Virus record (IMG/VR): IMGVR_UViG_3300010370_006585
Location: 1 to 28,874 of that record
Length of the DNA: 28,874 nt
Origin: a virus
Strand: one strand, 5' to 3'
The translations under genes and the position numbers were made by a program. The notes under the pieces were generated by a model. That model did not search any database and had not been told where the DNA came from. It saw only the letters and a list, made by a program, of their open reading frames with translations. Position 1 is the first letter of the stretch. Each line of letters begins with the position of its first letter. Of this stretch, positions 16,334 to 24,670 are shown one piece after another.

Positions 16334-17488
16334 GTGAGCCTACAACCGAGACCATTCAGACCCGGGCAGGTGATTAGCGCTGACAGGCTGAATCATCTAC
16401 GCCGCGAAAGCATACGTGACCAGCAGTTCCGAGTGAGCGGCCCGGGCGTCAGCGTGGTCGATGATTACCTGTCTGGCGGCCAGTCTTCGCATCACGCGAA
16501 GCCCGGCACATTGCTTTGCAGAGCCACTGAAGACTTCGAGGCTGGAAAATACACGGACGCATATTCATGGCCGGATCCTGTGCCGTCTGGGTTGTGTCGT
16601 CTGGTCCGAATGCGACCAGACAATGGCCAGTATGAAGTCGAAAGTGAGGATACGCCTGCATTCCGAGTTTGGGATCCGATGGCTCTGATCTCCGGGACAA
16701 CCAGCAAACAGGAAGGCGACAGTTTCTATGCGGCACAAAACAAGGATACCGGGCGGGTTGAGATTATTGGATCTGCAGCATCTGTGGAGGTTCGCCACGG
16801 GCTGGTTTCCGAGTGCCTCGGGATGGGGTGGTATGTCGTTGAGCTGATGGACTGTCTTCAGTATGAGCCACCGGACTGCGAGAAGTACGACCCGTGGAGC
16901 GGATCGTCTTCTCCGTCATCATCAAAGTCGTCTTCAGGATCCACTTCTCAATCATCGTCAGACAGTTGCGGCGCTCCTGAGCCCTGCGACGACTGTGACT
17001 TTCGTGCGCCGTGTGGCTGTGAGTCTGACAGCAGTGACGTGAACCTGAGTGAGCAGTGCGGAGATGGTGATATCATTGTTCCGCTGCGGCCCAGAAGGGA
17101 CAGCAAATGCTACCCACTGGTGGGGAACGGGACGTTTGTGTACGCACTGGACAAGCGGGCTGTGCCGTTGCGAATCGAGGGCATGGTGACAATTGTCTGG
17201 CTGGGTGACAGGTGTCTTGGAAAAACTGGGTGGGAGTCGAACTGTGCCGGCTGCCCGGACACTGGCGATGATTCTGGCTATGTTCTTGGATCTGCGGGAT
17301 CTGAATGCACCGATGATGGTGCAAAGCTGTACGTGGTTGTGAACGGTGAATACCAGATGGTCACGATCCCGATTAAAGAGTATGAGTGTTGTGATGATGG
17401 CGTCCAGCAGGTTTCCTGTGTGACGTATATCGTCGAGGGTTCAGTCTGCAGGGCTCCTGAAACGCCATGCGGCGAAGGGACGACGTGA
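16334..17488 (+). CDS. Cys-rich tail protein with Ser-rich linker
   Basis: A 384-aa protein from GTG 16334, 7 nt after GAGG. The N-terminus, PFRPGQVISADRLNHLRRES, is the kind of start found in tail-fibre-like proteins that place a PGxxxxAxxLN helix on the tail. Residues about 189-211 are almost only Ser with Gly, Pro and Thr, forming a flexible linker. After it the protein is very rich in Cys (about 21 in total, with CDDC, CGC, CAGC and CC). The Ser-rich linker is a natural site for O-glycosylation, and glycosyltransferases lie downstream. The function is inferred as a virion adhesion or tail-tip component. Confidence 0.6.
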   Translation: MSLQPRPFRPGQVISADRLNHLRRESIRDQQFRVSGPGVSVVDDYLSGGQSSHHAKPGTLLCRATEDFEAGKYTDAYSWPDPVPSGLCRLVRMRPDNGQYEVESEDTPAFRVWDPMALISGTTSKQEGDSFYAAQNKDTGRVEIIGSAASVEVRHGLVSECLGMGWYVVELMDCLQYEPPDCEKYDPWSGSSSPSSSKSSSGSTSQSSSDSCGAPEPCDDCDFRAPCGCESDSSDVNLSEQCGDGDIIVPLRPRRDSKCYPLVGNGTFVYALDKRAVPLRIEGMVTIVWLGDRCLGKTGWESNCAGCPDTGDDSGYVLGSAGSECTDDGAKLYVVVNGEYQMVTIPIKEYECCDDGVQQVSCVTYIVEGSVCRAPETPCGEGTT

Positions 17489-19005
17489 TGTCCGAACGAG
17501 CAACAAGTCGAGGGCTTCTGGAATGCTGCTGCAGTCGCCCATGCGAAGGGCTATGCTGTTTTTGGGTGAAGCGGTTTGCCCGTGCTGTTGGTCCGATCGA
17601 ACCAGAAATTACGGGGCCGGATGCAGAAAACTGCAGTTGGAGTTTTGGGCCATGGATAAGAAGCTATGTTCCATATAACAACGCCGGCCAAACATATTAT
17701 TTCTGGACAAATTTTTTATGGTACAACGCGATTGAACCGGCTAATGCCAACGATGACTCATACCTTGGGAGTGGGTATTATTTGACTGTTGATTTGAATT
17801 CTGCTCCCGATGTTGTTGGCACTGGAACGCCGGGGCAGGGGGCGTGGACGTGGAGTCGATGGAACTGGAGGCCGCCTGCGATACGTTTCCGTGCTGATTC
17901 CTACTCCGATGGGAATGCTGGAGGCTACGACAGCCAAATTGGCTATGGCACGTACCCCAACTGGGTTCGCCCTCAGTCAATGTACAATAACAGTCCATCT
18001 GGATGGCTTGGCTACTCTTTTGCGGATGTCGGAATCAGCAGCAAAACAGTGGGAACTGGGAACTGGCTCCACCCAATGACATTGGATTCCGTCAAAGTTC
18101 CTTACTCTGGAGTTTGCTGGACTTCAGGGTTAAACAGTAGAGAGCTTGGTTATCCACCTCCAGTCCCCGATATCGGAAGACGTATCTTTTTTGGGGTACG
18201 CGCCTACGTCAACTATGTGCGAGTTTTGATTGACGGTCAGGACCAGACCGGACGTGTATTTGTTGGCAGCATGCAGCAAGACACCTTTGTTGGAAGCTCT
18301 TGGTTACGAGGAACGCTAAGGCCACTCAACGGCTTTTTGAGTGATGAGATTTATGTTCCATCAAAAAGGCACAATGGGAAAAAAATTGAATTTGATGTTT
18401 GGATGAGGTTTGAAATGGAGTTCCAGGGGGCTCCTTTTCAGTGGAATGACACGTGGAGATATCAGCCAATCTCAATTATTAAACACGATTGCTGCGGAGT
18501 GCCGATCCACCTTTCATATGGTGATGCTTGCAAAAAAACGACGATAGACGCCAAGTACAGATTGGATTTTGTTGGCACAGCTCCTGGAGGAGCAGGTTCC
18601 TTGACTAATGAGACCACTGCCGGATGGACTCTTGGCCAGTCGACATGTGCGTTCTCGCTTGAAAAGGACGACAGGCTTGCGTCAGTTCGCATGGATTACC
18701 TACGTGAAGTTCCGATGATCAGTGTCAGAAATGATCCATCGTTGTTTGTCTCAGAGCTGGTTGGACTGTATTTCCCCGATGATGACCAAGTGCTCGACAA
18801 TTTACTTTTTGGTGATGGCAGTTACTGGGCTCCGGGTCTGTGGAATCCTTCCGGAGTGACGACTTTTCGCCTAATAGCAGCGAAATCCGTTTATTCTACC
18901 GTTGGAGAATGGCAGACAGAGTGGCTTGCACCGATTTCTCTTTGGCCACTTTCACCGGGCTCGTTGAATCATTTGCCCGAAACAATCACAGTGACAAGGA
19001 TTTGA
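17488..19005 (+). CDS. Large strand-rich tail or adhesion protein
   Basis: A 505-aa protein; ATG 17488 shares one base with the upstream stop and has GAAGGGA 8 nt before it, so it is preferred to an in-frame ATG at 17467. The N-terminus holds a Cys cluster (CCCSRPCEGLCC, residues about 13-24). The rest is rich in Trp, Tyr, Gly and Ser with strand-like alternation, as in receptor-binding or carbohydrate-binding tail proteins. Codons are less G/C-ending than in the head genes. I do not recognise a domain. Position suggests a tail-tip or adhesion role. Confidence 0.55.
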   Translation: MSERATSRGLLECCCSRPCEGLCCFWVKRFARAVGPIEPEITGPDAENCSWSFGPWIRSYVPYNNAGQTYYFWTNFLWYNAIEPANANDDSYLGSGYYLTVDLNSAPDVVGTGTPGQGAWTWSRWNWRPPAIRFRADSYSDGNAGGYDSQIGYGTYPNWVRPQSMYNNSPSGWLGYSFADVGISSKTVGTGNWLHPMTLDSVKVPYSGVCWTSGLNSRELGYPPPVPDIGRRIFFGVRAYVNYVRVLIDGQDQTGRVFVGSMQQDTFVGSSWLRGTLRPLNGFLSDEIYVPSKRHNGKKIEFDVWMRFEMEFQGAPFQWNDTWRYQPISIIKHDCCGVPIHLSYGDACKKTTIDAKYRLDFVGTAPGGAGSLTNETTAGWTLGQSTCAFSLEKDDRLASVRMDYLREVPMISVRNDPSLFVSELVGLYFPDDDQVLDNLLFGDGSYWAPGLWNPSGVTTFRLIAAKSVYSTVGEWQTEWLAPISLWPLSPGSLNHLPETITVTRI

Positions 19006-19006
19006 T

Positions 19007-19864
19007 ATGTTCGCTTCCTCCTATACCCTGGATTCTGACTGGTGGACAGCCTCTGACTGGGCTGATCCAGAGACACCGGCATTCACTATTGAGGGCTCCG
19101 GGGTAGTCGAGTACATCTGGTCGTCAGCGATCCCACTGGCATCATCGCAAGGCTTGCCACTGGCGGCCGGCGTTTACAAGTTTTCTGCGATCATGCCCGG
19201 GCAACTGTTCTGGTTGCGAGTTGTTAGTGGATCTGCAGACATCTATTACCTGCAGGATTTTGGTGTGCAATTTGATCTTTTGTCTTGTGGTGTTGCGTGG
19301 CTGGGGGATGGCGGAGCAGACACTGGATTCATTGGACCGCAGCAGTCAGTGACTATCGGCTTCAATGACGACATTCAGGCACCAGCGACAGGACCATACG
19401 AACACGCGGCGTTTCTCTGCACGAATCCAGCCGGCATTGAGGCGTCTGATGCAATCGACAACTCATGGCTGACAGTGCCGCTTCTTGCCCAGCGCCCCGG
19501 CCGTGTCCTGAGGTTTTACGGGCTGGAGTACAGCAGCAGCCAGTATTCGTCAATCACCGATCTGGCTTCACTGCAGGCTCTGACAAAGACAGTTTCATAC
19601 GCTGATTTTGAGACAGGGCCTGAAAGCATTCTCCGGATCGACGTGACATCCATTGTTGTTGAGTTGCAGTTTGTTTCTGGCTGGTCTTCCAGTAGCCCGC
19701 TGCAGTTTTACGTTGAGGACATTGGAGCGGAGGAAACTGGACTCAACGTGTTCTCCAATTTGTGGCTTAACTCAAAGTCCGGTAGAGTTGTGACTGTTGT
19801 TGACGGGGCTGGTAGCAGTTCCAGCGGAACAGGATCTGCGGGAACATCAACGGCTGGACCATAA
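19007..19864 (+). CDS. Hypothetical virion surface protein with Ser/Gly tail
   Basis: A 285-aa protein, ATG one base after the previous stop, with AAGGA 6 nt upstream. Alternating strands throughout (jelly-roll-like appearance), many Trp, Phe and Ser, only two Cys. The last 18 residues are Ser/Gly/Thr-rich and likely disordered. It precedes the glycosyltransferase genes. A beta-sandwich tail or carbohydrate-binding protein is plausible; no family is recognised. Confidence 0.5.
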   Translation: MFASSYTLDSDWWTASDWADPETPAFTIEGSGVVEYIWSSAIPLASSQGLPLAAGVYKFSAIMPGQLFWLRVVSGSADIYYLQDFGVQFDLLSCGVAWLGDGGADTGFIGPQQSVTIGFNDDIQAPATGPYEHAAFLCTNPAGIEASDAIDNSWLTVPLLAQRPGRVLRFYGLEYSSSQYSSITDLASLQALTKTVSYADFETGPESILRIDVTSIVVELQFVSGWSSSSPLQFYVEDIGAEETGLNVFSNLWLNSKSGRVVTVVDGAGSSSSGTGSAGTSTAGP

Positions 19865-19878
19865 CTGGAGCTTCAAAA

Positions 19879-20658
19879 GTGAAATGGGCTTGTGGAATTA
19901 TTGCTGCCCCCAGGCCGTCGCCAGACTCCCTGTCTAAGTGTCTCGCAAGCGTTCATTCCAATGGGATTGGAGAGTGCCTGGTATTCGCAGAGCCAGAGAC
20001 CGAAGTTTCCTGTGTCCCAAAGTCTCAGTTGATAATCAGGCCAAACAGGATTGCGGATCCCGTTGGGAATCTGCAGTGCAGTCCAGAGGGTCGTTTGGGC
20101 AACTTCCAGAACTGGCTGCAGTGCGCTGCGGACCTGCTGACTCAGGATGCGGATGCGTTTCTGATTGTCGAAGATGATGCTGTGTTTTGTCCGGGTGCTG
20201 TGAGTTTCGTCGATAGCCTTCTGTGGCCGGATTCTCGGTGTGGTGCAATCAACTTTTATGCTGCAAACGTGAGCGTGTTGAGGCAAAAGGCTGTTCCAGC
20301 GTTTGTTCCGTGGCCTCGCTCTGGACTGATGGGTTCGCTCGCTGTCGTTTTCCGCCGTGAGTGTCTGCAGGAGCTTGTGTCAGACACGGACATTTTCGAG
20401 TACCAGAAAGACCTGATACTTTCCGGAAGGCTGAAACCATGGGATCGCCGGGCCATTGATACGTGGGTCGGCGTTCGTATGCGAGCGATGAGATGGCTGT
20501 GCTGGACGTTTACGCGAAGTCTGGTCAATCACCACGTGCCGCCAAAGATGAAAGAGAACAGCAGTCTTGGGCACGGGCCGAGTATTGGTAAGCGAGCCAC
20601 GTTGAGATACGTTGGCGACAACCCGCAGGATCTCAGAAAATTCTTCAGAATGAAATAA
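19879..20658 (+). CDS. Glycosyltransferase (GT-A type)
   Basis: A 259-aa protein from GTG 19879 with GGAG 8 nt upstream. Predicted to transfer a sugar from a nucleotide donor. FLIVEDDAVF, with Glu98-Asp99-Asp100 at the end of a hydrophobic strand, is the metal/donor-binding motif of GT-A enzymes, and the preceding LGNFQNWLQCA helix and the following Gly/Ala strand (CGAINFYAANV) fit that fold. C-terminal DTWVGVRMR resembles acceptor-side motifs. No transmembrane segment, so cytoplasmic. Donor and acceptor are unknown. First of a cluster of such genes. Confidence 0.72.
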   Translation: MKWACGIIAAPRPSPDSLSKCLASVHSNGIGECLVFAEPETEVSCVPKSQLIIRPNRIADPVGNLQCSPEGRLGNFQNWLQCAADLLTQDADAFLIVEDDAVFCPGAVSFVDSLLWPDSRCGAINFYAANVSVLRQKAVPAFVPWPRSGLMGSLAVVFRRECLQELVSDTDIFEYQKDLILSGRLKPWDRRAIDTWVGVRMRAMRWLCWTFTRSLVNHHVPPKMKENSSLGHGPSIGKRATLRYVGDNPQDLRKFFRMK

Positions 20659-20659
20659 C

Positions 20660-21364
20660 GTGAGATACCTGACAAGCCTCAATCCGAAAGACAGAATCAC
20701 GCACCAGCAAACATGCGTGCAGACTTGGTTTGACAGTGGAGCGACTGATGTTTGCGCAGTTCAGACTGCGTCAGACGATATGGATTTGCTTCGCAGTTGT
20801 TTCCCGTCGGTTCGCTTTGAGGTAACCGACAAGACCGGAGTGCTGTTCGACCGCCCATACCTGCCAACAATTCGTGGCATCGTTGATTTTGCGGATTTCA
20901 GTGCTGGTGGCGTGTTGCTGATAAACTCAGACATCGAGGTCAGGCTCTCGAAAGATCTGATCCAAAAAGAGTTTGTCGCGCCGTCTGATGTTGTCAGATG
21001 CTTCATCCGGTGGGACTACAACCAAAGGAAAGCCAGTCGGCCGATCAAGTGGGGCATTGATGCGTTCATGCTGACAGAAAGCATTGCCGGTGTGTTGCCT
21101 GAGGACGGGATGACGATTGGTTGCCCGGTGTGGGACTGGTGGCTCCCATGGCTCTCTTGCCGGCTGCTCGACGCGAGGGTCTCAGCATGGACATCGAAGG
21201 GATTCATGCACGCAATACATCCTCAGAACTGGCCAATGGAACAAATGCAGGTCGGGTTTACTGTGATGCAGGATAAGTACAACATTCAACAACGGGAGCT
21301 TGCAAGGTGGATTCTGCAGCAGACGAAGAGAGCAGCGTATTCGAGCATCGCCCTGCGACCTTAG
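20660..21364 (+). CDS. Glycosyltransferase-like protein
   Basis: A 234-aa protein beginning GTG one base after the previous stop, without a clear SD, so probably made by translational coupling. GGVLLINSDIEV with Asp91-Ile-Glu93 takes the place of the DxD motif, and WGIDAFML plus GCPVWDWWLPWL provide a Trp/Asp-rich acceptor region like that of small glycosyltransferases. The end overlaps the next gene by 58 nt. The family is less certain than for the following gene; the donor is unknown. Confidence 0.6.
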   Translation: MRYLTSLNPKDRITHQQTCVQTWFDSGATDVCAVQTASDDMDLLRSCFPSVRFEVTDKTGVLFDRPYLPTIRGIVDFADFSAGGVLLINSDIEVRLSKDLIQKEFVAPSDVVRCFIRWDYNQRKASRPIKWGIDAFMLTESIAGVLPEDGMTIGCPVWDWWLPWLSCRLLDARVSAWTSKGFMHAIHPQNWPMEQMQVGFTVMQDKYNIQQRELARWILQQTKRAAYSSIALRP

Positions 21365-22107
21365 ACGACTTGCCGGTTTCGATCTTTATCAAAACCTGCT
21401 CGAAGGACTACGCATGGCTGCGATACTGCCTTCTCAGTGTCAGAAAGTTCTGCTCTGGCTTTCAGTCTGTTGTCATTGTGTGTGATGACGTGGACAGGAA
21501 TATCAGCGGGTGGATTGGCGACATGATGGCCGGCTGTGCGTGTTCGGTGCAGTACGCGGAGACTCGTAGCAGTTGCACTGGGTATTTACAGCAGCAAGCT
21601 GTGAAACTACGAGCACTGGAATACTGCCCAACTGAAACTCAGGCAGTGCTGTTTCTGGATTCAGACACAATCTTTACCCGCCCGGTTACTCCGCACTGTT
21701 TTTTGGCGGCCGGAGCCCCGATACTCGCAAAGGCCAGTTACGAATATCTTTCGCAAACCGAAACGGGAAAACCTGCTGTTGCATGGAAGGCTATTACAGA
21801 GGCTGCGGTTGGGCGACCTGTCAGTTTTGAGTACATGCGGCAAATGCCGATAGTGATTCATCGGCAAACACTGCTTGAGTGCCAATCGCAGTACCCGCAT
21901 TGGTATGAGGCAATAATGTCCGGTCGTGTGACTGAGTTCTCGGAGTTCAATGCAATGGGCAGCGTTGCGGAGCATACGCATCCGTGGCTCTATAAAATCC
22001 GAGATGTTGGCACCGAATGCAGCGGTGACGTGTACAGCATTCAGTATTGGTCATGGGGGGGGATCACGCCAGAAATAAGGCGGTCCATCGAGGAGGTTCT
22101 GAGATGA
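21307..22107 (+). CDS. Glycosyltransferase with DSD motif
   Basis: A 266-aa protein, GTG with GGGAG 8 nt upstream. After a short leader, VSIFIKTCSKDYAWLRYCLLSVRKF starts the nucleotide-sugar fold; GYLQQQAVKLRAL precedes VLFLDSDTIFTRPV, with Asp118-Ser-Asp120 as the DxD motif. The pattern (GYxxQQxxKL ... DSDTxFxRP) fits DUF6492-like, GT-A family enzymes. The end shares an ATGA overlap with the methyltransferase, so the two are coupled. Cytoplasmic; the acceptor is unknown. Confidence 0.75.
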   Translation: MDSAADEESSVFEHRPATLDDLPVSIFIKTCSKDYAWLRYCLLSVRKFCSGFQSVVIVCDDVDRNISGWIGDMMAGCACSVQYAETRSSCTGYLQQQAVKLRALEYCPTETQAVLFLDSDTIFTRPVTPHCFLAAGAPILAKASYEYLSQTETGKPAVAWKAITEAAVGRPVSFEYMRQMPIVIHRQTLLECQSQYPHWYEAIMSGRVTEFSEFNAMGSVAEHTHPWLYKIRDVGTECSGDVYSIQYWSWGGITPEIRRSIEEVLR

Positions 22108-22784
22108 TCATCACAGAGTTTGACGTGGCGATATGCGATTCTGACACGCACATTTCAAGATGGGTTCTGGAGAACAGATCTCTCCGGATTGCCACATGGC
22201 TCTGCAGTTTCGCTAAGCCGTTTCTCCGAACGGGATCTGTCGTTGTTGATGCTGGGGCGAACATCGGCGACCACACTGTGGAATACGCAATGATGGTCGG
22301 GGAGTCCGGGACGGTTGTTGCCTTTGAGCCGAACTCGGAGCCGGCAGACTGCCTAGCCTACAACACAAAGTCATTTCCTCAGGTGCAGATTTTTCGCAAT
22401 GGATTATCTGACGTTCCACGTACCGCGAAAATGTTCGCAGAAAACAATGTGGGTGCGTCTTACGTGAGCGATTCTGGCTCTGTGCCAATAGAGCTTGTAC
22501 GACTTGATGACGTATGGAACTTTGATCGTCTCGATTTCATCAAGATGGATATCGAGGGTTACGAAACAAAAGCCATCACTGGAGGCATTGAGACTATCAG
22601 ACTTTTCCGTCCAGTGATGCTGCTTGAGGTGAATGTTGGAGCATTGCAACGTGCTGGTTCTTCCGAAGGCGAGCTTCTGAGCCTTCTCAGAAGCCTGAAT
22701 TATCGTGTCGAAGTGATAGGGCGAAAGGGAATCCAGTACGACATTTTGTGCGTTTCAGGTGACGGTCATGTTTGTGCCCGATAA
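22104..22784 (+). CDS. FkbM family SAM-dependent methyltransferase
   Basis: A 226-aa protein from ATG 22104, in an ATGA overlap with the previous gene and 8 nt after GGAGG; an in-frame upstream GTG at 22047 is not favoured. Motif I, VVDAGANIGDHT (SAM-binding loop, 48-58), then VVAFEPN, and RLDDVWNF followed by FIKMDIEGYE are signatures of the FkbM family, which O-methylates sugars or hydroxyl groups of glycans and natural products. Within a glycosyltransferase cluster it most likely methylates the sugar chain. The end overlaps the next start by 17 nt. Confidence 0.88.
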   Translation: MIITEFDVAICDSDTHISRWVLENRSLRIATWLCSFAKPFLRTGSVVVDAGANIGDHTVEYAMMVGESGTVVAFEPNSEPADCLAYNTKSFPQVQIFRNGLSDVPRTAKMFAENNVGASYVSDSGSVPIELVRLDDVWNFDRLDFIKMDIEGYETKAITGGIETIRLFRPVMLLEVNVGALQRAGSSEGELLSLLRSLNYRVEVIGRKGIQYDILCVSGDGHVCAR

Positions 22785-23559
22785 CACGGTGATGATCTGT
22801 GTGGATTTCGCCGACATCCTGGCGCAGACGTTGCCGAGGAACCGGCACCACTTCTCACGTGCCGTCGTGGTCACGCATCCGGACGACCTTGCGACGATCG
22901 TGGTGTGTCAGCGGAACAGCGTCGAGTGTTTGCTGACTGAGGTGTTTTATGAGCGGGGCGCGGAGTTCAACAAGTGGGCAGCTCTGGAGATGGGGCTGGA
23001 CTATCTCGGGCGGAATGGCTGGACGCTGATCATGGACTGCGACATCGTGTTGCCGGACCGGATCCCGGAAGTGTTTGCACCGCAGGCGGGGTGTCTGTAC
23101 ACGCCGAGAAGGAGAGATCTCAGGGCGTGGCAAAACGGGATTTTGCCGGATCACCTGTGGAAACGATATCGGCATGTGAACGCGAGGGAGGAGTTCGCCG
23201 GGTATTTTCAGTTGTTCCATGCGGACGATCCGGTTCTTAAGTCGAGGCCGTGGTTTGGTCGTGACTGGCGATGGGCTGGGACGGCCGATGCCCTCTTTCA
23301 GCGGCGGTGGCCGGCCAACAAACAGATCCGGCCGCCGTTCGAGGTTCTGCATCTGGGAATCCCGTATGCGAACTGGGCTGGGCGAGTGCAACCGTATGGG
23401 GACGGGCGGATCCCGGAGCGGGCCGAAGAGCGGAAGCAGAAGTACGACACATTCTTGAGGCAGCGAACACAGATTGCCGGGCATGATGACCGGTATCAGG
23501 GAGAGAAGATTTGGACTGGGCTTGCCGAAGATGCCTGCAGTGTGCGCCGGATTGATTGA
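22768..23559 (+). CDS. Glycosyltransferase with DCD motif
   Basis: A 263-aa protein; ATG 22768 with AGGTGA about 7 nt upstream is preferred to an in-frame GTG at 22759. EFNKWAALEMGLDYL leads to WTLIMDCDIVLPD, with Asp90-Cys-Asp92 as the DxD motif, then a Trp/Arg-rich part (FGRDWRWAGTADALFQRRW) and FEVLHLGIPYANWAGR. The layout resembles phage and cellular GT-A enzymes that act on a sugar chain. Third codon positions are strongly G/C, unlike the three preceding genes, which suggests a different origin. Acceptor unknown. Confidence 0.72.
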   Translation: MFVPDNTVMICVDFADILAQTLPRNRHHFSRAVVVTHPDDLATIVVCQRNSVECLLTEVFYERGAEFNKWAALEMGLDYLGRNGWTLIMDCDIVLPDRIPEVFAPQAGCLYTPRRRDLRAWQNGILPDHLWKRYRHVNAREEFAGYFQLFHADDPVLKSRPWFGRDWRWAGTADALFQRRWPANKQIRPPFEVLHLGIPYANWAGRVQPYGDGRIPERAEERKQKYDTFLRQRTQIAGHDDRYQGEKIWTGLAEDACSVRRID

Positions 23560-24258
23560 ATGAGACTGCTGATCGACGTGCAGAGTGTGTACTGGACTGA
23601 GGAGTGCAGTCGGTACCGTCTGGCGATGTCTGAGGCGACGTTGGTTGAGAGCCTCAAACATCTGGACATGACCGGGATCGAGGCATGCTGCGGGCTGTGG
23701 CAGTGCCCGATGGATCCGTGGTGGAAGCGTCGGCGCGGGATGCTGCAGATTCCCGGGTGGCAGGTCAACCGGTACAACGGGTGCAGCAAACGGCCGATAG
23801 GTCACCAGTGTGTGCTGTACGTGACCGATGACGTGGTGCTGCATCCTGACAGCCTGCAGGTCTGTCGTGAGATCTGGGAGCGACAGAGGCGGCGGGATGC
23901 GAACGGGTCAATTCTGTGGCATTTCCGCCATGGTCTGGAGATTGGAGCGGACGTGCAGAGGGTGTGTCTGAAGGATGCTCCCGTGCGGTTCGACTGCAAC
24001 GTGGCGGCCGGACCGGTGGCGTCGCAGGTGGATTTGCGGTGCGATCCGTTGTGGGCTGTGGCGCGGCATGGAATGCGAGAGCATGAGGTTGAGTCGTTCG
24101 AGGGGCCCGGGGTTTTGTGGAAATCGTGTGCTGTGAATATGATCAGGAGATACTCGAAGACGCGGATGATTACGGGAACGTGGAGTGGTGCGAGGGCGTT
24201 CTGGCACAAATCCAAATCCTGCTTCCGTCGTGCGGGGTACAGGAACTGTCGGCGATGA
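23560..24258 (+). CDS. Possible glycosyltransferase-like protein
   Basis: A 232-aa protein starting ATG directly after the previous stop. It has VLYVTDDVVLHPDSLQVC, with Thr89-Asp90-Asp91 in the position of a DxD motif, and WHFRHGLEIG, but the usual N-terminal sugar-nucleotide fold is not evident. The C-terminal 45 residues are Arg/Lys-rich; the -1 frame in the same stretch (24117-24254) is open too and reads acidic, so the C-terminus may be a true overlap or an indel. A glycan-related role is inferred mainly from the neighbours. Confidence 0.5.
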   Translation: MRLLIDVQSVYWTEECSRYRLAMSEATLVESLKHLDMTGIEACCGLWQCPMDPWWKRRRGMLQIPGWQVNRYNGCSKRPIGHQCVLYVTDDVVLHPDSLQVCREIWERQRRRDANGSILWHFRHGLEIGADVQRVCLKDAPVRFDCNVAAGPVASQVDLRCDPLWAVARHGMREHEVESFEGPGVLWKSCAVNMIRRYSKTRMITGTWSGARAFWHKSKSCFRRAGYRNCRR

Positions 24259-24599
24259 CTGAGATGCTGTGGTACTGTCTGGTGGTGGCCGGTGTGAGTG
24301 TGACGATGGGTCAGATGCACGGACCGTTTGGTCTGTGCTATGACTTCCGCCGATGGGTTGAGAAAAAGATCCAGTTCGGCGGTTCCGACAATGCTCTTGA
24401 GAGAGCGAATCGCCTCCGGCAGTATGAGTGGATTCTGGTGGGCGTGAAGTGTCCGATCTGCTGGTCGTTCTGGGTGTCTCTGGTGGCTGCTGTGATTTGG
24501 GCCCCGACTCTGGAATGGCGAGTGTTGTTACAATACTGGCTCGGTGGCATGGGGTTCGTTGCAGTAGTGATGCTGCTGAGTCCCCCTTCGCACGAGTGA
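24255..24599 (+). CDS. DUF1360-like small membrane protein
   Basis: A 114-aa protein from ATG 24255 in an ATGA overlap. The N-terminal helix (MLWYCLVVAGVSVTM) is followed by GPFGLCYDFRRWVEK, then KCPICWSFWVSLVAAVI and a final hydrophobic segment (YWLGGMGFVAVVMLL). A Gly-Pro start, Arg after an aromatic helix, and CPxCxSxW at the head of a membrane helix match the DUF1360 family of phage and Bacillus membrane proteins of unknown role. Likely inserted in the inner membrane. A longer start at GTG 24117 is possible but less supported. Confidence 0.7.
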   Translation: MTEMLWYCLVVAGVSVTMGQMHGPFGLCYDFRRWVEKKIQFGGSDNALERANRLRQYEWILVGVKCPICWSFWVSLVAAVIWAPTLEWRVLLQYWLGGMGFVAVVMLLSPPSHE

Positions 24600-24603
24600 C
24601 CTG

Positions 24604-24660
24604 GCCCGGGATGCCAGCCGGATGCCACAGCGGCTGGACGCCCCATCCCGGGCTTTTTTA
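24604..24660 (+). terminator. Strong two-tier rho-independent terminator
   Basis: An outer 10-bp stem (GCCCGGGATG 24604-24613 with CATCCCGGGC 24644-24653) encloses an inner 7-bp stem (CCAGCCG 24614-24620 with CGGCTGG 24631-24637) around a 10-nt loop, followed by TTTTTTA. It ends the glycan and membrane-protein block. The next ATG is only 11 nt beyond, leaving no space for a promoter. Confidence 0.94.
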
Positions 24661-24670
24661 AGGCTTTGCC

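Noticed and set aside
24117-24599. Long start (GTG 24117) for the DUF1360-like protein
   Set aside because: The ATGA overlap at 24255 gives a normal DUF1360-size protein beginning with the first membrane helix; the longer start has a poorly spaced SD.
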